In this document: piece by piece, positions 13,087-22,330 of the stretch | Numbering within the stretch: position 1 is the stretch's first letter | Layout: each line of letters starts with the position of its first letter | NCBI GenBank assembly: GCA_016718565.1 | Contig: JADKCZ010000017.1 | Coordinates: 1-22,995 of the forward strand | Length of the DNA stretch: 22,995 bases | Source of the DNA: Anaeromyxobacter sp. | GTDB taxonomy: Bacteria > Myxococcota > Myxococcia > Myxococcales > Anaeromyxobacteraceae | Direction: 5' to 3' | The notes under the pieces: generated by a model | The model's input: only the letters and a program-made list of their open reading frames with translations | What the model was told of the DNA's origin: nothing | Databases searched by the model: none | Program-made: the position numbers and the translations under genes

Positions 13087-14142
13087 CTAGAGCGCGCCGG
13101 GCCGGTGCGCGACCGCGGGGATGGGGAGGTGTCTCCGGTCCCGGCCAGCGACCTCGCGCCACAGGTCGGCCAGCCCGCGTCCCTCGAAGCGAGGACTGGA
13201 GCGGCCCACCGGCGCCACGGGGTCCTCCGGCCGCAGCGTCATGGCCCAGAGCGGCGCCAGGCCGGCGGGGTCGGCGGCGTAGCGGTGGTCCGCCAGCACC
13301 AGCCCGGCGCCCGGGAGCCTCCCGACCCAGCCGTCGGTGAACCAGAACCAGACGCGGGCGGCCCGAGCCACGGCGGCGGGAGCGGCCGCCGGCAACGAGG
13401 TGAGCTCCTCGGCGCGGACCGCCAGCGTGCTGGCCCCGGGGCGCACCGTCACGGTGCTCCCGGCGAGCGGCAGGCGCAGGGCATCGGCGTGGAGCCGGCC
13501 GTCGGGCGTCTGGTAGAGGCTTCGCCAGAGCACCACGTTGGCGAGGGAGGGATCGACGAGGGAACGCACCACCTCGTGGCCGCGGGCGGCGGCCAGGGCC
13601 CCCTGGGCGTCGGCGGCGCGGGCGTGCTGCAGGGCGCCCACCCCGAGCCAGGCCAGCGCCACGGCCAGCGCGGCCGCGGCCGGCCAGGCGCTCCGCAACC
13701 AGGCGGCCAGCACCACCCCGAGGAGCAGGGGCAGGGTGATCACCGGGTCGACGATGGAGACCACGTTCCAGGCGATGCGCTGGTCGGAGAAGGGCCAGAG
13801 GAGCTGCGTGCCGTAGCTGGTGCAGGCGTCGAGGGGGGCGTGGGTCGCCCAGCCTGCCAGCGCGGCGGCGTAGACCGCCCCGCCCTGGCCCGCCACTCGC
13901 GGCGCAGCAGGAACGGCGCCGCGACGAGCGCTGCACCCACGGGCGTGAAGACGAGCGCGTGGGTGAAGGCGCGGTGCTGCTCGATGGCGAGGAGCGGGTC
14001 TGCGGCGCTGCGGATGAGCACGTCGGCGTCCGGCAACCACCCGGCCAGCCCGCCCACCAGCGCCGCCGTGCGGCCTGAGCGCCCGCCCGCCCACGACCTG
14101 GCCCGCGGCGGCTCCGATGACGAACTGGGTGACGGTGTCCAT
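13087..14142 (-). CDS. YdjM/DUF457-type membrane-bound metal-dependent hydrolase, with two compensating frameshifts
   Basis: Start MDTVTQFVIGAAAGQ at ATG 14142 and the segments WLPDADVLI, HRAFTHAL and HAPLDACTSYGTQLLWPFS are the metal-ligand and membrane motifs of the YdjM (LexA-binding, inner-membrane hydrolase) family. Several membrane helices follow (IDPVITLPLLLGVVLAAW, AAAALAVALAWLGVG), then a soluble C-terminal part of about 170 residues. The natural protein is read in one frame to about 14082, in the next frame from about 14080 to 13900 (GGLAGWLPDADV to LLRREWRA), and back in the first frame to the stop at 13087. The first frame happens to stay open throughout. The cause is probably two single-base errors, in CGCCCGCCCGCC near 14085 and near 13895. 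Total length (about 350) is normal for the family. Confidence 0.75.
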   Translation of the reverse strand: MDTVTQFVIGAAAGQVVGGRALRPHGGAGGRAGRVVAGRRRAHPQRRRPAPRHRAAPRLHPRARLHARGCSARRGAVPAAPRVAGQGGAVYAAALAGWATHAPLDACTSYGTQLLWPFSDQRIAWNVVSIVDPVITLPLLLGVVLAAWLRSAWPAAAALAVALAWLGVGALQHARAADAQGALAAARGHEVVRSLVDPSLANVVLWRSLYQTPDGRLHADALRLPLAGSTVTVRPGASTLAVRAEELTSLPAAAPAAVARAARVWFWFTDGWVGRLPGAGLVLADHRYAADPAGLAPLWAMTLRPEDPVAPVGRSSPRFEGRGLADLWREVAGRDRRHLPIPAVAHRPGAL

Positions 14143-14671
14143 GGGATGGCCCGAGGTGAGACATGCGGTCGGCGCGGCGGCCGCGCAACCGGTGCATCCG
14201 CCTTGGCTCCGGAGGGGGCCCTTCGTGCAGCGCAGTCCGTGGCAGGGGTCCAGCTCCCCGGCGAGCAGCGTCGTCGCCCTGTCCACCAGGCCGGATCGAG
14301 CCCCCCTGCCCTGCCGAACGGCAGGACCAGTCCAGTCGACTGGACTCCCCCTGCGGGGCAGGTTCCGGAGGCCCGGCCCCACCCGATCCACGGGCCCCCT
14401 CCGGCCCAGAGCCCTGCCTCGGCGCGCCGACCGGCAACGGAACGACGACCATCACCTGTCGCGACGGCGCCAGGGACCTGGTGTGTACGGCGGCAGATTG
14501 CGGCGGTGTCACGAGCGTGGTCATCGAAGGCACGGACCTGGCCCTGGTGAGCTCGGAGGCGCGCCGCGTCCGCCTCCGGCCCGCCCTGACCCGCCGCTTC
14601 AGGTATCCTCGCGTGGTCACCTCCCACCCGTCGTCACCTCCGCCCCACCCGCCTCACCCCTGGAGCCCGCT
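14143..14671. other. 529-base stretch without a supported gene
   Basis: This stretch lies between the divergent YdjM-type gene (minus) and the next plus-strand gene. It contains the inverted repeats listed at 14310-14346. In one plus frame a short Cys-containing stretch, GNGTTTITCRDGARDLVCTA (about 14434-14493), looks protein-like with typical codon use, but there is no start and the frame decays on both sides. Promoters for both flanking genes would have to lie here. Nothing else is supported. Confidence 0.4.
14310..14346. repeat. tight hairpin plus 18-bp perfect palindrome
   Basis: CCTGCCG (14310-14316) pairs with CGGCAGG (14319-14325). Three bases on, AGTCCAGTCGACTGGACT (14329-14346) is an uninterrupted 18-bp palindrome. 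A GGGGCAGG copy of the arm follows at 14354-14361. The palindrome has the form of a strong dimeric-regulator site or mobile repeat. Its location between divergent genes suits an operator. Confidence 0.6.
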
Positions 14672-15025
14672 CTGCCACACGTCGTCATCGAGGAGGCGCT
14701 CGACCTCGGGATCGCCAGCCAGGGCGTGGCGCTCTCGGCCACCCGCGCCGGCGCCGAGATCCTCAAGGTCGTCGACCTCTACCTGAACCGCTCGGGGCGC
14801 ACCGCGCTGGTCGACTGCGTGGCCGTGGAGGAGGGGCGCTCGCGGTCCTTCTTCGTGCAGCTCTCGCAGAAGGACCGCCAGATCACGGTCCGGCTGCTGC
14901 CGGCCACGGACCCGGAGAAGACCACGGGCGTGAAGCGGCTCATGGCGCACATCGCCAGGCAGCTCCTGGCGGCCAGCGGTGGGGGCCGCTTCGGCAAGAC
15001 CAACCTGCAGGACTTCCTGGCCTGA
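14672..15025 (+). CDS. 117-aa soluble protein of unknown function
   Basis: The coding stretch is clear from PHVVIEEALDLGIASQGVAL to the stop at 15025. No ATG or GTG lies near its beginning. I place the start at CTG 14672 because GGAG is 7 bases upstream; the ORF is open further upstream but does not look coding there. A base error removing an ATG is possible, as errors occur further right. The protein has an alpha/beta pattern (KVVDLYLNRSGRTALVDCVA, SRSFFVQLSQKDRQITVRLL) and a basic C-terminal helix (GVKRLMAHIARQLLAASGGG). No family is recognised. It stands alone on the plus strand, with a convergent PhnB-like gene beyond it. Confidence 0.6.
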   Translation: MPHVVIEEALDLGIASQGVALSATRAGAEILKVVDLYLNRSGRTALVDCVAVEEGRSRSFFVQLSQKDRQITVRLLPATDPEKTTGVKRLMAHIARQLLAASGGGRFGKTNLQDFLA

Positions 15026-15078
15026 GCGGCCGGGAGGAGCTCCCCTCCCGTCGCCGGCTCAGCCGCTGGGCGGCCCGG

Positions 15079-15977
15079 CTACCCCCCCCCGAGGCGCGCT
15101 CCAGCGCCGCCAGGTCGAGCTTCTCCATCGTCAGCAGCGCCGCGAAGGCCGATCCCGCGCCGCGGCATCGCCCCCGTCAGCCACGCCAGGAGGCGGATCG
15201 GCACCACCTGCCAGGAGACGCCGAAGCGGTCGCTTCAGCCAGCCGCAGGGGGCCAGGGAGCCGCCGGTGGCCAGGGCGTCCCAGACCCGATCCAGCGTCG
15301 CCTGGTCCTCGCACATCACCTGCAGCGAGACCGCCTCGTTGAAGGTGAGCCCGTGGGCCAGGTGGCTGTCCATAGCGACCAGATCCTGCCCCGCCAGCAC
15401 GAAGCGACCGTGCTTCACCGTGCCCTCCGGACCCTCCCCCGGCGCGTAGCGCTCCAGGTCGCCGAGGCGGCTGTCCGGGAAGATCCCCGCCCAGGCGCGC
15501 ATGGCCTCCTCGGCCCGGCCGTGCTGCGGCCCCGCGAACATGAAGCACGGGGCGATGGCCGCGCCGCCGGGCGGGCGGCGCCCGGCGATCCTGCCAGGAG
15601 ACGCCGAAGCGATCCTGCACCCAGCCATAGCGGGCGCTCCAGGGGTAGGCGTCGAGCGGCGTGAGCACCTGGCCGCCGTCGGCGAGCGGCGCGAAGAGCC
15701 GGTCGGCCTCCGCCGGCGTATCGGCGTGGACGAAGAAGGAGATGCTCGGGTTGGGCCGGAAGGCGGGCCGCCGTCGAGCAGCGTGAAGCGCCGCCCGCCA
15801 GCTCGAGCTCCACCGTGAGCAGGCTGCCGCGCGGCCGGCCGCCTGGGGTGTCGAGGACTCCGGGTAGCGGGTGGTCCCGGTGATCCGTCCCCTCGGGAAG
15901 GTCGGAGGTAGAGGTCCGGCGGCCTGCTCGGCCTGGCCGTCGAACCAGAGGCACGGCACGATCTGGTGGTTGGGCAT
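15079..15977 (-). pseudogene. two-domain PhnB-like / VOC protein, frameshifted
   Basis: ATG 15977 begins MPNHQIVPCLWFDGQAEQAA, the signature start of PhnB-like (3-demethylubiquinone-9 3-methyltransferase-type) VOC proteins. Following the protein across frames gives GRITGTTRYPE, PAFRPNPSISFFVHADTPAE, YGWVQDRFGVSWQ, then a second copy starting AIAPCFMFAGPQHGRAEEAM and ending in RFGVSWQVVPIRLL and MEKLDLAALERA, about 300 residues in all and normal for a tandem two-domain protein. At least five single-base frameshifts are needed (near 15910, 15850, 15780, 15600 and 15225) plus a 9-C homopolymer at 15082-15090 next to the likely stop. Because domain order is kept across every shift, base-calling error is more likely than decay. 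The substrate is unknown. Confidence 0.75.
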
Positions 15978-16086
15978 GAGGAGGCCCGTAGCGCCCGGCG
16001 ACGGCCGGCGCAAGGCGGACCACGGGGTCCCGCCGCCCCGGCCTCCGCCTCGGCCCTGCTACACTGCGCGGCCTCGGAGGTAGGCG

Positions 16087-16812
16087 ATGAGGCGGGCCCT
16101 GGGAGATCTGCCGGACAGGACGGCGCTGGTGTTCGGGCTGGGGCCCTGGGCGGCCCGGCGGCGCACGCCCGCTGGCCGCGGCCGGGGTCGGGCGCCTCCT
16201 CCTCGCCGACCAGGCCCCGGTGGAGTCCACCGACCTGGTGGTAGCGCCGCTCCTCGCCGAGGCTCGGTGGGCCAGCCGCGCGCCGCCGCCGCCGCGCTGG
16301 CCCTGGCCGAAAGGCTCTTCCCGGCGCTCGAGGTCACGGTCGTGGAGCAGCCGCTCGGCACCGACGCCGCCCCAATGGCCCTGCACGGCGCGGACCTGGT
16401 GGTGGAGGCCTCCGGGCGGTTCCCCTCATGTTCGCGGTGAACGACGCCGGGGTGGCCCTCGGGGTGCCGGTGGTGCACGGCGCCGTCGCGGCCTTCACGC
16501 TCCAGCTCCTGACCACCCTGCCCGGCGTCACCGGCTGCCTGCGCTGCCTCTTCGAGGGTCCTCCGCCGCCGGCCGGGCGGCGTCCTCGACGCCGACCCGC
16601 TCGGCCCCCTGGCCGGGCTGGCCGGCGCGCTCATGGGGATCGAGGCGGCGCGCGTCCTCGGCGGCCTCCCGGGCGCCTACGCCGGCCAGCTCCTCGCCTA
16701 CGAGGCCCGCACCGGCTGGTCGCGGACGGTGCCGGTGGCGCCACGGCCTGGCTGCGGCGCGTGCGGGCGCGTCACGGCGGCCGGGGGATCCAGCGGCGAG
16801 GCCACGCCGTGA
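16087..16812 (+). pseudogene. ThiF/HesA/MoeB-type E1-like protein, frameshifted
   Basis: ATG 16087 gives MRRALGDLPDRTALVFGLG, the start of a Rossmann nucleotide-binding fold. Across frames it continues AAAGVGRLLLADQAPVESTD (glycine loop and acidic strand end of E1-like enzymes), LVVEAS, FAVNDAGVALGVPVVHGAVA, TGCLRCLFEG (first CxxC), LAGALMGIEAARVLGG, and a C-terminal PGCGACGR (second CxxC). The two CxxC pairs form the usual structural zinc site. Frameshifts occur near 16155, 16255, 16425 and 16575. The stop overlaps the next gene's GTG by four bases. E1-like enzymes adenylate a small protein C-terminus or a peptide. No ubiquitin-like partner is visible in the window. Confidence 0.72.
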
Positions 16813-17542
16813 GCTCCGCCCACGACCCGGCGGCCCGCTTCGCCCGCCAGCAGGCCCTGCCTGGCTACGGCGAGGCCGGCCTGCCGCGGCTGGCCCGCGC
16901 CCGGGTCCACGTGGTGGGCCGGCCCGCTGGCCAGGCCCGCCTGCTCTCCCTGGCGCGCGCCGGGATCGGCACGCTCTGCGTGGACGACGGCGGCGACGCG
17001 GACCCCTGGGACGCGGGCGGCTGGCTCTACGCCCCCGTCGATCAGGGCCGCTCCCGCGTGCTCTCGCCGCCCTGGAGCTGGTGCGCGCCTCCTGCGCGGC
17101 GGTGGTGGTCCGGCCGTTCGCCACCGACACCGGGCCGACGGCCACCGCGGTCTGCTCCGGGCAACGAGGCGGTGGCTCGCACCGCGGCCAAGCGGGCCGG
17201 CTAGCCGGCCTGCCCCACGTGGTCGCGGTCGGTGATGCCGCGGGCGGAGAGGTGGTGACCATCCCGGTCGGCGCGCCGTGCTTCGCCTGCGCCGCGCCCC
17301 CCGGCGCGCGCCCAGCCGACCGGCGGCGCGGCCTCGGCGCTGGCCTCGCTGGCCGCGCTCGAGCTGCTGCTGCTGCTCCCGATCGGCACAGGGGACGGGC
17401 CCAGACGCTCAGGCGGCGGGTGCTGCTGCAGGGCGCGGCGGCCGCGCGTCGAGACCACGGCGCGCCGCCCGGGTGCCAGTGCCAGCGCGGCGGGCGCTCG
17501 CCGGGCCGGTCCAACGGCGGCGGGCCTCGTCACTCCAGGTAG
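16809..17542 (+). pseudogene. second, diverged E1-like (ThiF-fold) protein, frameshifted
   Basis: GTG 16809 overlaps the first E1-like gene (GTGA). The order ARFARQQALPGYGEAG, LARARVHVVGRPAGQARLLS, LARAGIGTLCVDDGG, LPHVVAVGDAAGGEVVTIPV, GAPCFACAAPP (CxxC) and a C-terminal PGCQCQ follows E1-like proteins. The glycine loop is altered (VVGRPAGQ in place of GxGxxG) and the middle is short, so this partner may be catalytically dead. Shifts lie near 17065, 17155, 17205 and 17310. The pairing of one normal and one altered E1-like subunit recalls heterodimeric activating enzymes, but that is inference. The stop (TAG 17542) overlaps the convergent IPT/TIG gene. Confidence 0.62.
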
Positions 17543-18260
17543 GTGAAGGGCTGGCCGGCCAGCGCCAGCTCCCGTCGGCGTTGGTGAGGGCGATGGTCAC
17601 CTGGCCGGGCTTGCCCGCAGGGACCTCCACGGTCACCGCCTCACCGCTGGCGGCCACGATGCCAGGCCGCCCTGGAGCCGAACATCACCTCCGACACCCG
17701 CAGGTGCTGCCCGCGGATGACCACCTGCACCCCGCCGGCGGCGGTGCACGGTGCGGCGTCACCACCTCGATAGGTGGGCTCAGGGAGGGTCCCGGCGTCC
17801 GGCGGCGGCGTCAGGGGGCGGGCGCCTTCACCACCGTCTGCTGCGGGGCTCGCGCCGCCGGACGTGAACTCGAGGTCGCTGACGAGGCGGCTCATCTCGC
17901 CCTGCAGCCGCTCGGCAGCCTCCGCTCCGCCTCGGTCGAGGCTCGCCGTCGTGCGCCGCAATCCTCCGAAAATGCCCCACCGGCCGCGGCTCCGCCTGGA
18001 GCGCCCGCCGCCCCAGCCTGCGCCGCGCCCCGCGGCCGTCGGGCCAGGCCGCCTTCTCGACCAGGGCTCCCGGCCTCAGCGTTCGCCGCGCCGGCCGCCT
18101 GCGCCGCGCCAGCCTCCCCTGCCTGCGGCCGTGGAGCGCGGCCCGAACCAAAGCGCGCGTCGCTGGGGCGCCGCCGCCTGCCAGATCCGAGGGCCGCGGC
18201 GAGCACCACGCCGGCCCCGTCACGCCCGTCCTCGACCACCACGGCTGCACCGACATGCAC
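17530..18260 (-). pseudogene. IPT/TIG-domain protein with helical N-terminal part, frameshifted
   Basis: The C-terminal about 80 residues, read across two frames, form an IPT/TIG fold: GGVQVVIRGQHLRVSEVMFG, then AASGEAVTVEVPAGKPGQVT, IALTNADG and a final LALAGQPFTYLE before TGA at 17532. Upstream is a Pro/Ala-rich linker and a helix RGGAEAAERLQGEMSRLVSD, then a long Ala/Gly-rich region up to a possible start at ATG 18260. The exact start is uncertain because of shifts near 17955, 17660 and 17570. TIG domains are usually in extracellular or periplasmic proteins, but no clear signal peptide can be read. It converges on, and slightly overlaps, the E1-like pair. Confidence 0.55.
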
Positions 18261-18633
18261 ACCTCCGCCGCTGATTCTAGTGCCGTACGCCTCATGGCCC
18301 CTCCATCAGCTCGGCCCGTCCGGTGATCGCGGGACGTGGCTCCGATCAGCGACCGAGGCCGGGCACCCGGCACCCGCCAAGGCGCTGGAATCGCTGGAAC
18401 CATGCGTTGACGGAGGTCCGTCGCTTCGAGGCCAAAGCAAGTGACACGGCGTCGTGGGGCGGCTCCAGGCACTTTGCCGCAACCCCGGGTGGCCAGATTC
18501 CGCCCGTGCACCGAAGCCTGCCCTGCACTCACCCCGGAACAGCGACACCGGGGACACCAGCAACCCGACCGGGGTCGGGGAGCCGTGAGATGAGTGATCC
18601 GTCCAGAAGGCCGAAGGCCAGGCGACCAACGGC
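18261..18633. other. intergenic region upstream of the copper-resistance genes
   Basis: These 373 bases hold no convincing gene. Two small hairpins are visible: CCCCGG...CCGGGG (within about 18530-18560) and CCCGAC-CGGG-GTCGGG (about 18565-18585), both just upstream of the oxidase start. They could be a leader structure or operator for copper control, but I see no recognisable CueR or CopY box. An ATG at 18590 opens only a 15-codon frame, MSDPSRRPKARRPTA, ending four bases into the oxidase start (ATGA), which may be a translated leader. Confidence 0.35.
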
Positions 18634-20657
18634 ATGACCCGCCGCGACCTCCTCAAGATCCGGCGCCGCCTCGGGCGCCGCCACCGTGGTGAGCGCCGCG
18701 CTCGGGACCGTCCCCACGCCAGCCGCGGCGCAGGGCGTCCCGGTCTGCAGCAGCCTGAACGCCATCGAGGCCTACCCGGTCAGCCCGCTCATCCTCCGGC
18801 CCTTCACCGACCCGCTGCCCATCCGCAGGCGGTCGCGCCGGAGACCGCGGCCACGGTGGCCGGCTTAGCCCAGCCAGCCCGGCCCGGGCGTCGGGCAGCA
18901 GGACGTGGACGGCGGCACCACCAGTTCTATCCGGGACAGGTGGGCACCTTCTGCGAACATGCCGCAGCCGGTCGTCTACCGGCTCAAGCTCGAGGTGGGG
19001 AGCACTCCCTGGCTCCTCGCCGGTGCGGACCCCTGGTCCCCCTACGTCGGCGTCGACAGCAACACCGTGCCGGCCGGCACCGTGGTGCCCCAGCTGCCCA
19101 AGACCACCATCTACGGCTTCAACGGCCCGGTTCCCCGGCCCGATGATCCAACGCCGAGTACGGCAAGCCGAACCCTGGTCCGCTTCGAGAACCACCTCGA
19201 CGAGAACCCGCTCAACCTCGACCGCGGCGACTCCGGCGATCGGGCTGGGCTTCCTCACCCCACCTGCACAACAGCCACACCGCCCCCGAGTCCGACGGCA
19301 ACCCGCACCACAAGCCGGAGGCCTACCAGCCGGGCGACTGGGTGGACAACCTCTACCTGAACTACCCGGCCGGCGGCGACGAGAACGGAAGCGATCCTTC
19401 CTCTGGTTCCACGACCACCGCGAGGAGCACACCAGCGCCAACGTCTACAAGGCATGGCCGGCCTCTACCCCATCTGCGACCCGATCCTGGACCCGGGCGA
19501 CGAGACCAGGGGCCTCCGGCTGCCGGCGTGCCCCGCAACAACCCGGACGGCACCTTCAACGTGGACTACGACATCCCCTCGCCATCCACGACGGCCCTCG
19601 ACGACGGCGACGTGCCCCTGGGACTTCCACAACGGCTGCGGCGAGTCCACACCCCGAGTGGTGGGGCAAGTCCTTCTTCCGCCACTTCCCCAACCACGGC
19701 TTCGTGGAGGCGACGTCTTCTGCGTCCAACGGCGTCGCCTTCCGGTGCTGACGGTGAAGCGCAGGAAGTACCGCTTCCGCTTCCCTCACCGCCGCCATCG
19801 CGCGCCAGTTCGAGCTGTCGTTCATGCGGTCGACCCGCGGGCCGATCCAGGCCGTGGACCTCAGCTTCACGGGCGGCAAGCTACAGGGCCAGTACCGGCT
19901 GCCCGACGCCCGCCTGGCGCTGCGCCAGACCAGATCGCCACCGGCGGCGGGCTGCTGCCCTCGGCCATCGTGCGCGACGCCATCGAGAACTGGCCGGCGC
20001 TGCGCCACGAGGTGGTCATCGACTTCACCAAGTGGATCGACGGCCGGGCCACCAGGAAGGGCAGGGTGGTCTGGCTGGTCAACACCATGAAGATGCTGGA
20101 CGGGCGCAAGGCCAACAGCAGCACCCGGCTCGGCAACGACCCCGCTACAAGACCCCCGGTGATGAAGATCATCATCGGCGACGACGACCACCCGGACGCC
20201 AGCATCATGCCCAGGGGTCGGTCGGCCGCTGCGGCCATGCCGTCGAGGCCCGCCGACCTGGCCTCCCCTACCGCGCCGCACCTTCGACCTGGAGCGCGGC
20301 GGCACCGGCAACGGATCCGGTGGCTCATCAGCAGCCCACCCCTTCGGGCCGACCGTTCCGCTGGCGGTGGTGAAGCGTAGCCAGCCGAGTCTGGACCGTC
20401 AAGACCGCCGCCGGCAGCTGGAGCCACCCGATGCACTTCCACCGGGGAGCCCCACCGGGTCCTCACCCGCGACGGCCAGCCAGCCGTGAGTGGCAGGCCA
20501 CGCCGACGACCTCGCCCGCGACGACATCATCGCGCTCGACGCCGGAGGAGGTCAGCATGTACCACACCTTCCGCACCTTCACCGGCAAGTACGGCGGCCC
20601 TGCCACAGCCTGGCCGGGGACCACTCCATGATGTTCGGCTGGATCATCAGGCCGTAG
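18634..20657 (+). pseudogene. Tat-exported multicopper oxidase (CotA/phenoxazinone-synthase-like), frameshifted
   Basis: The start MTRRDLLKI carries the twin-arginine motif. After one extra base near 18660 the signal continues as an Ala-rich hydrophobic segment to TPAAAQG. Copper-site motifs survive across frames: YGFNGPVP (about 19110), HLHNSHTAPESDG (about 19260-19300), LWFHDHREEHTSANVY (about 19400-19450), HPMHFH (about 20428) and CHSLAGDHSMM near 20600 (type 1/type 3 copper ligands). The total of about 670 residues suits the larger phenoxazinone-synthase-like branch. More than fifteen single-base shifts are needed. The enzyme would oxidise Cu(I) or phenolics in the periplasm. It precedes CusB- and CusA-like genes on the same strand, so a copper-detoxification operon is likely. 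Confidence 0.8.
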
Positions 20658-20763
20658 ACGGCCCGCCCCGGCGCGCCTCGGCCCTCTCGAAGGGCCGGGG
20701 CGACGCCCGGCACAGCTACCGGCCGTCCTCCGCCCTCACCCTCCGCCCAAAGGTGCGAACGCG

Positions 20764-22330
20764 ATGCGCACCGTTTCCCTCATGGTCCTCTGCCTGGCCA
20801 TCGGCCTGGGCAGATTCCTGGCCAGTCGCTCGGCCTCGGCCCCGTCTGGCGCCCCGGCTTCCGCGGCGCGCGCCATCCGCCACTACGCCTGCCCCCATCA
20901 CCCCGACCATGAAGTCGGACGCGCCGGGCACCGCGCCCTGCTGCGGCATGGCGCTCGACCCGTCTTCCAGGACGGGCGCGCCGCCGCCGGCGTGGCCCCG
21001 CTCCGCCCGGCGCCGTGGCCATCGAGGCCGGCCTGCGCCAACTCCAGGGGGTGAAGGTCGGCCCGGTCGGAAAGGCGCCTCGAAGGCCACACCGTTCGCC
21101 TCTTCGGCCGGGTGGCCTGACGAGACCCGCCTCTACAGCCTCAGCGCGGCCAGGAGGGCTCCATCAGGAAGCCGCCAGCGTCACCACCGGGTCCTTCGTG
21201 AAGAAGGACCAGCGGCTCCAGCACGCCTTCTTCTCCGCCGAGATGCGCTCCGCCCTGCAGTCCCTTCATCCACGGCGCTCGACGTCATCGACCTCGATCC
21301 GCAGGCCCGCGCCGACACCGGGCAGATCGTGGCCGCCGGCTCCACGCCCAACCAGGAACGCGCAGTTCGTCGTCGAGCAGGCTCCGCGCCATGGGCATAT
21401 CGCTGCATCAGATGCACGGTGCAGCGGAACCCGCCTGGTGCCGCTGGACATCGACATCCGCTCGCCGGCCGACGGCCTGATCCTGGCGGAGCGTCACCCC
21501 TGGCCAGAAGTTCGACAAAGGGCGCGAGTGGTTCCGCATCGCCAACCTCGACCGGGTCTCGGATCCTGGCCGACCTGCTGCAGGGCGACGCCCCCTGGCC
21601 CGCCCGGGCGCCAGGGCCACCGTCACCATCCCCGGCCGCCCAGGGACGCTCACCGCCGTGGGTGGGCCGGGTCCCGCCCCAGTTCGACCGGCCTACGCCG
21701 GACCTTGACGGTCGGCTCCGGGACTCGGGACCCGGCGCCCTGCTCCCGGACCGACATGTACGTGGACGTCGAGCTCAGCGTGGAGCGCCCGGCCGCGCTG
21801 ACCGTGCCGGTGGACGCCATCGTCGACTCCGGGCTGCGCCGCACCGTCTTCGTGGAGCGAGGCGACGGGATCTACGCGCCCCAGGCCATCAGACCGGCTG
21901 GCGCGCCGGCGATCGCGTGGAGGTGGTAGCTGGCCTGGGCGGGCGACCGCATCGTCTGGCGGGCGCCTTCCTGGTCGACTCCGGAGGCCAGCTCAGGTCC
22001 GCCGCCGTCCCGACCGGCGCCCCGGGCACCAGGGCCGACGCGCCGGGGCCGGGGCCCACACCGCGACCGGGGCCGACGCCGGGGCTGGCCCGGCCGGCGC
22101 CTCCGCCAAGGACCCGGTCTGCGGCATGAGCGTGGACGAGGCCAGGGCCCAGGCCGCCGGCAAGACCGCCGACCACCGGGGCCGCCGCCGCCTTCTGCTC
22201 CGACGCCTGCCGCATCCGCTTCAGGCCGCCCCGCGACCTTCACGGCCGCCGGGGTGCCCGGCGGCGCGCACCACGACGGCCCGACCACGGCACCCTGCAG
22301 GCCACCGCCGGGGCCGGGGCCAAGCCATGA
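20764..22330 (+). pseudogene. CusB-like efflux adaptor with N-terminal HMBD and C-terminal YHS domain, frameshifted
   Basis: ATG 20764 opens a membrane-anchor segment (MRTVSLMVLCLAIGLG). A heavy-metal-binding domain follows (YACP...HP..KSDAPGTAPCCGMALDP across one shift at about 20905). The adaptor core follows: LFGRV, DETRLYSL, VKKDQRL, VPLDIDIRSPADGLIL, WFRIANLDRV, MYVDVELSVERPAALTVPVD, IVDSGLRRTVFVERGDGIYA. The C-terminus KDPVCGMSVDEARAQAAGKT with FCSDACRIRF (about 22108-22220) is a YHS metal-binding domain, which is not present in standard CusB. The TGA overlaps the pump gene's ATG (ATGA). Many frameshifts, at least a dozen, interrupt it. By family it bridges the inner-membrane pump and outer-membrane channel and passes Cu(I)/Ag(I) to the pump. 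Confidence 0.8.

Noticed and set aside
12706..14550. 614-codon plus-strand and 633-codon minus-strand frames around the YdjM-type gene
   Set aside because: Shadow frames with Arg/Pro/Gly-rich composition; only the pieces matching the YdjM family and the 69-aa membrane protein look coding.
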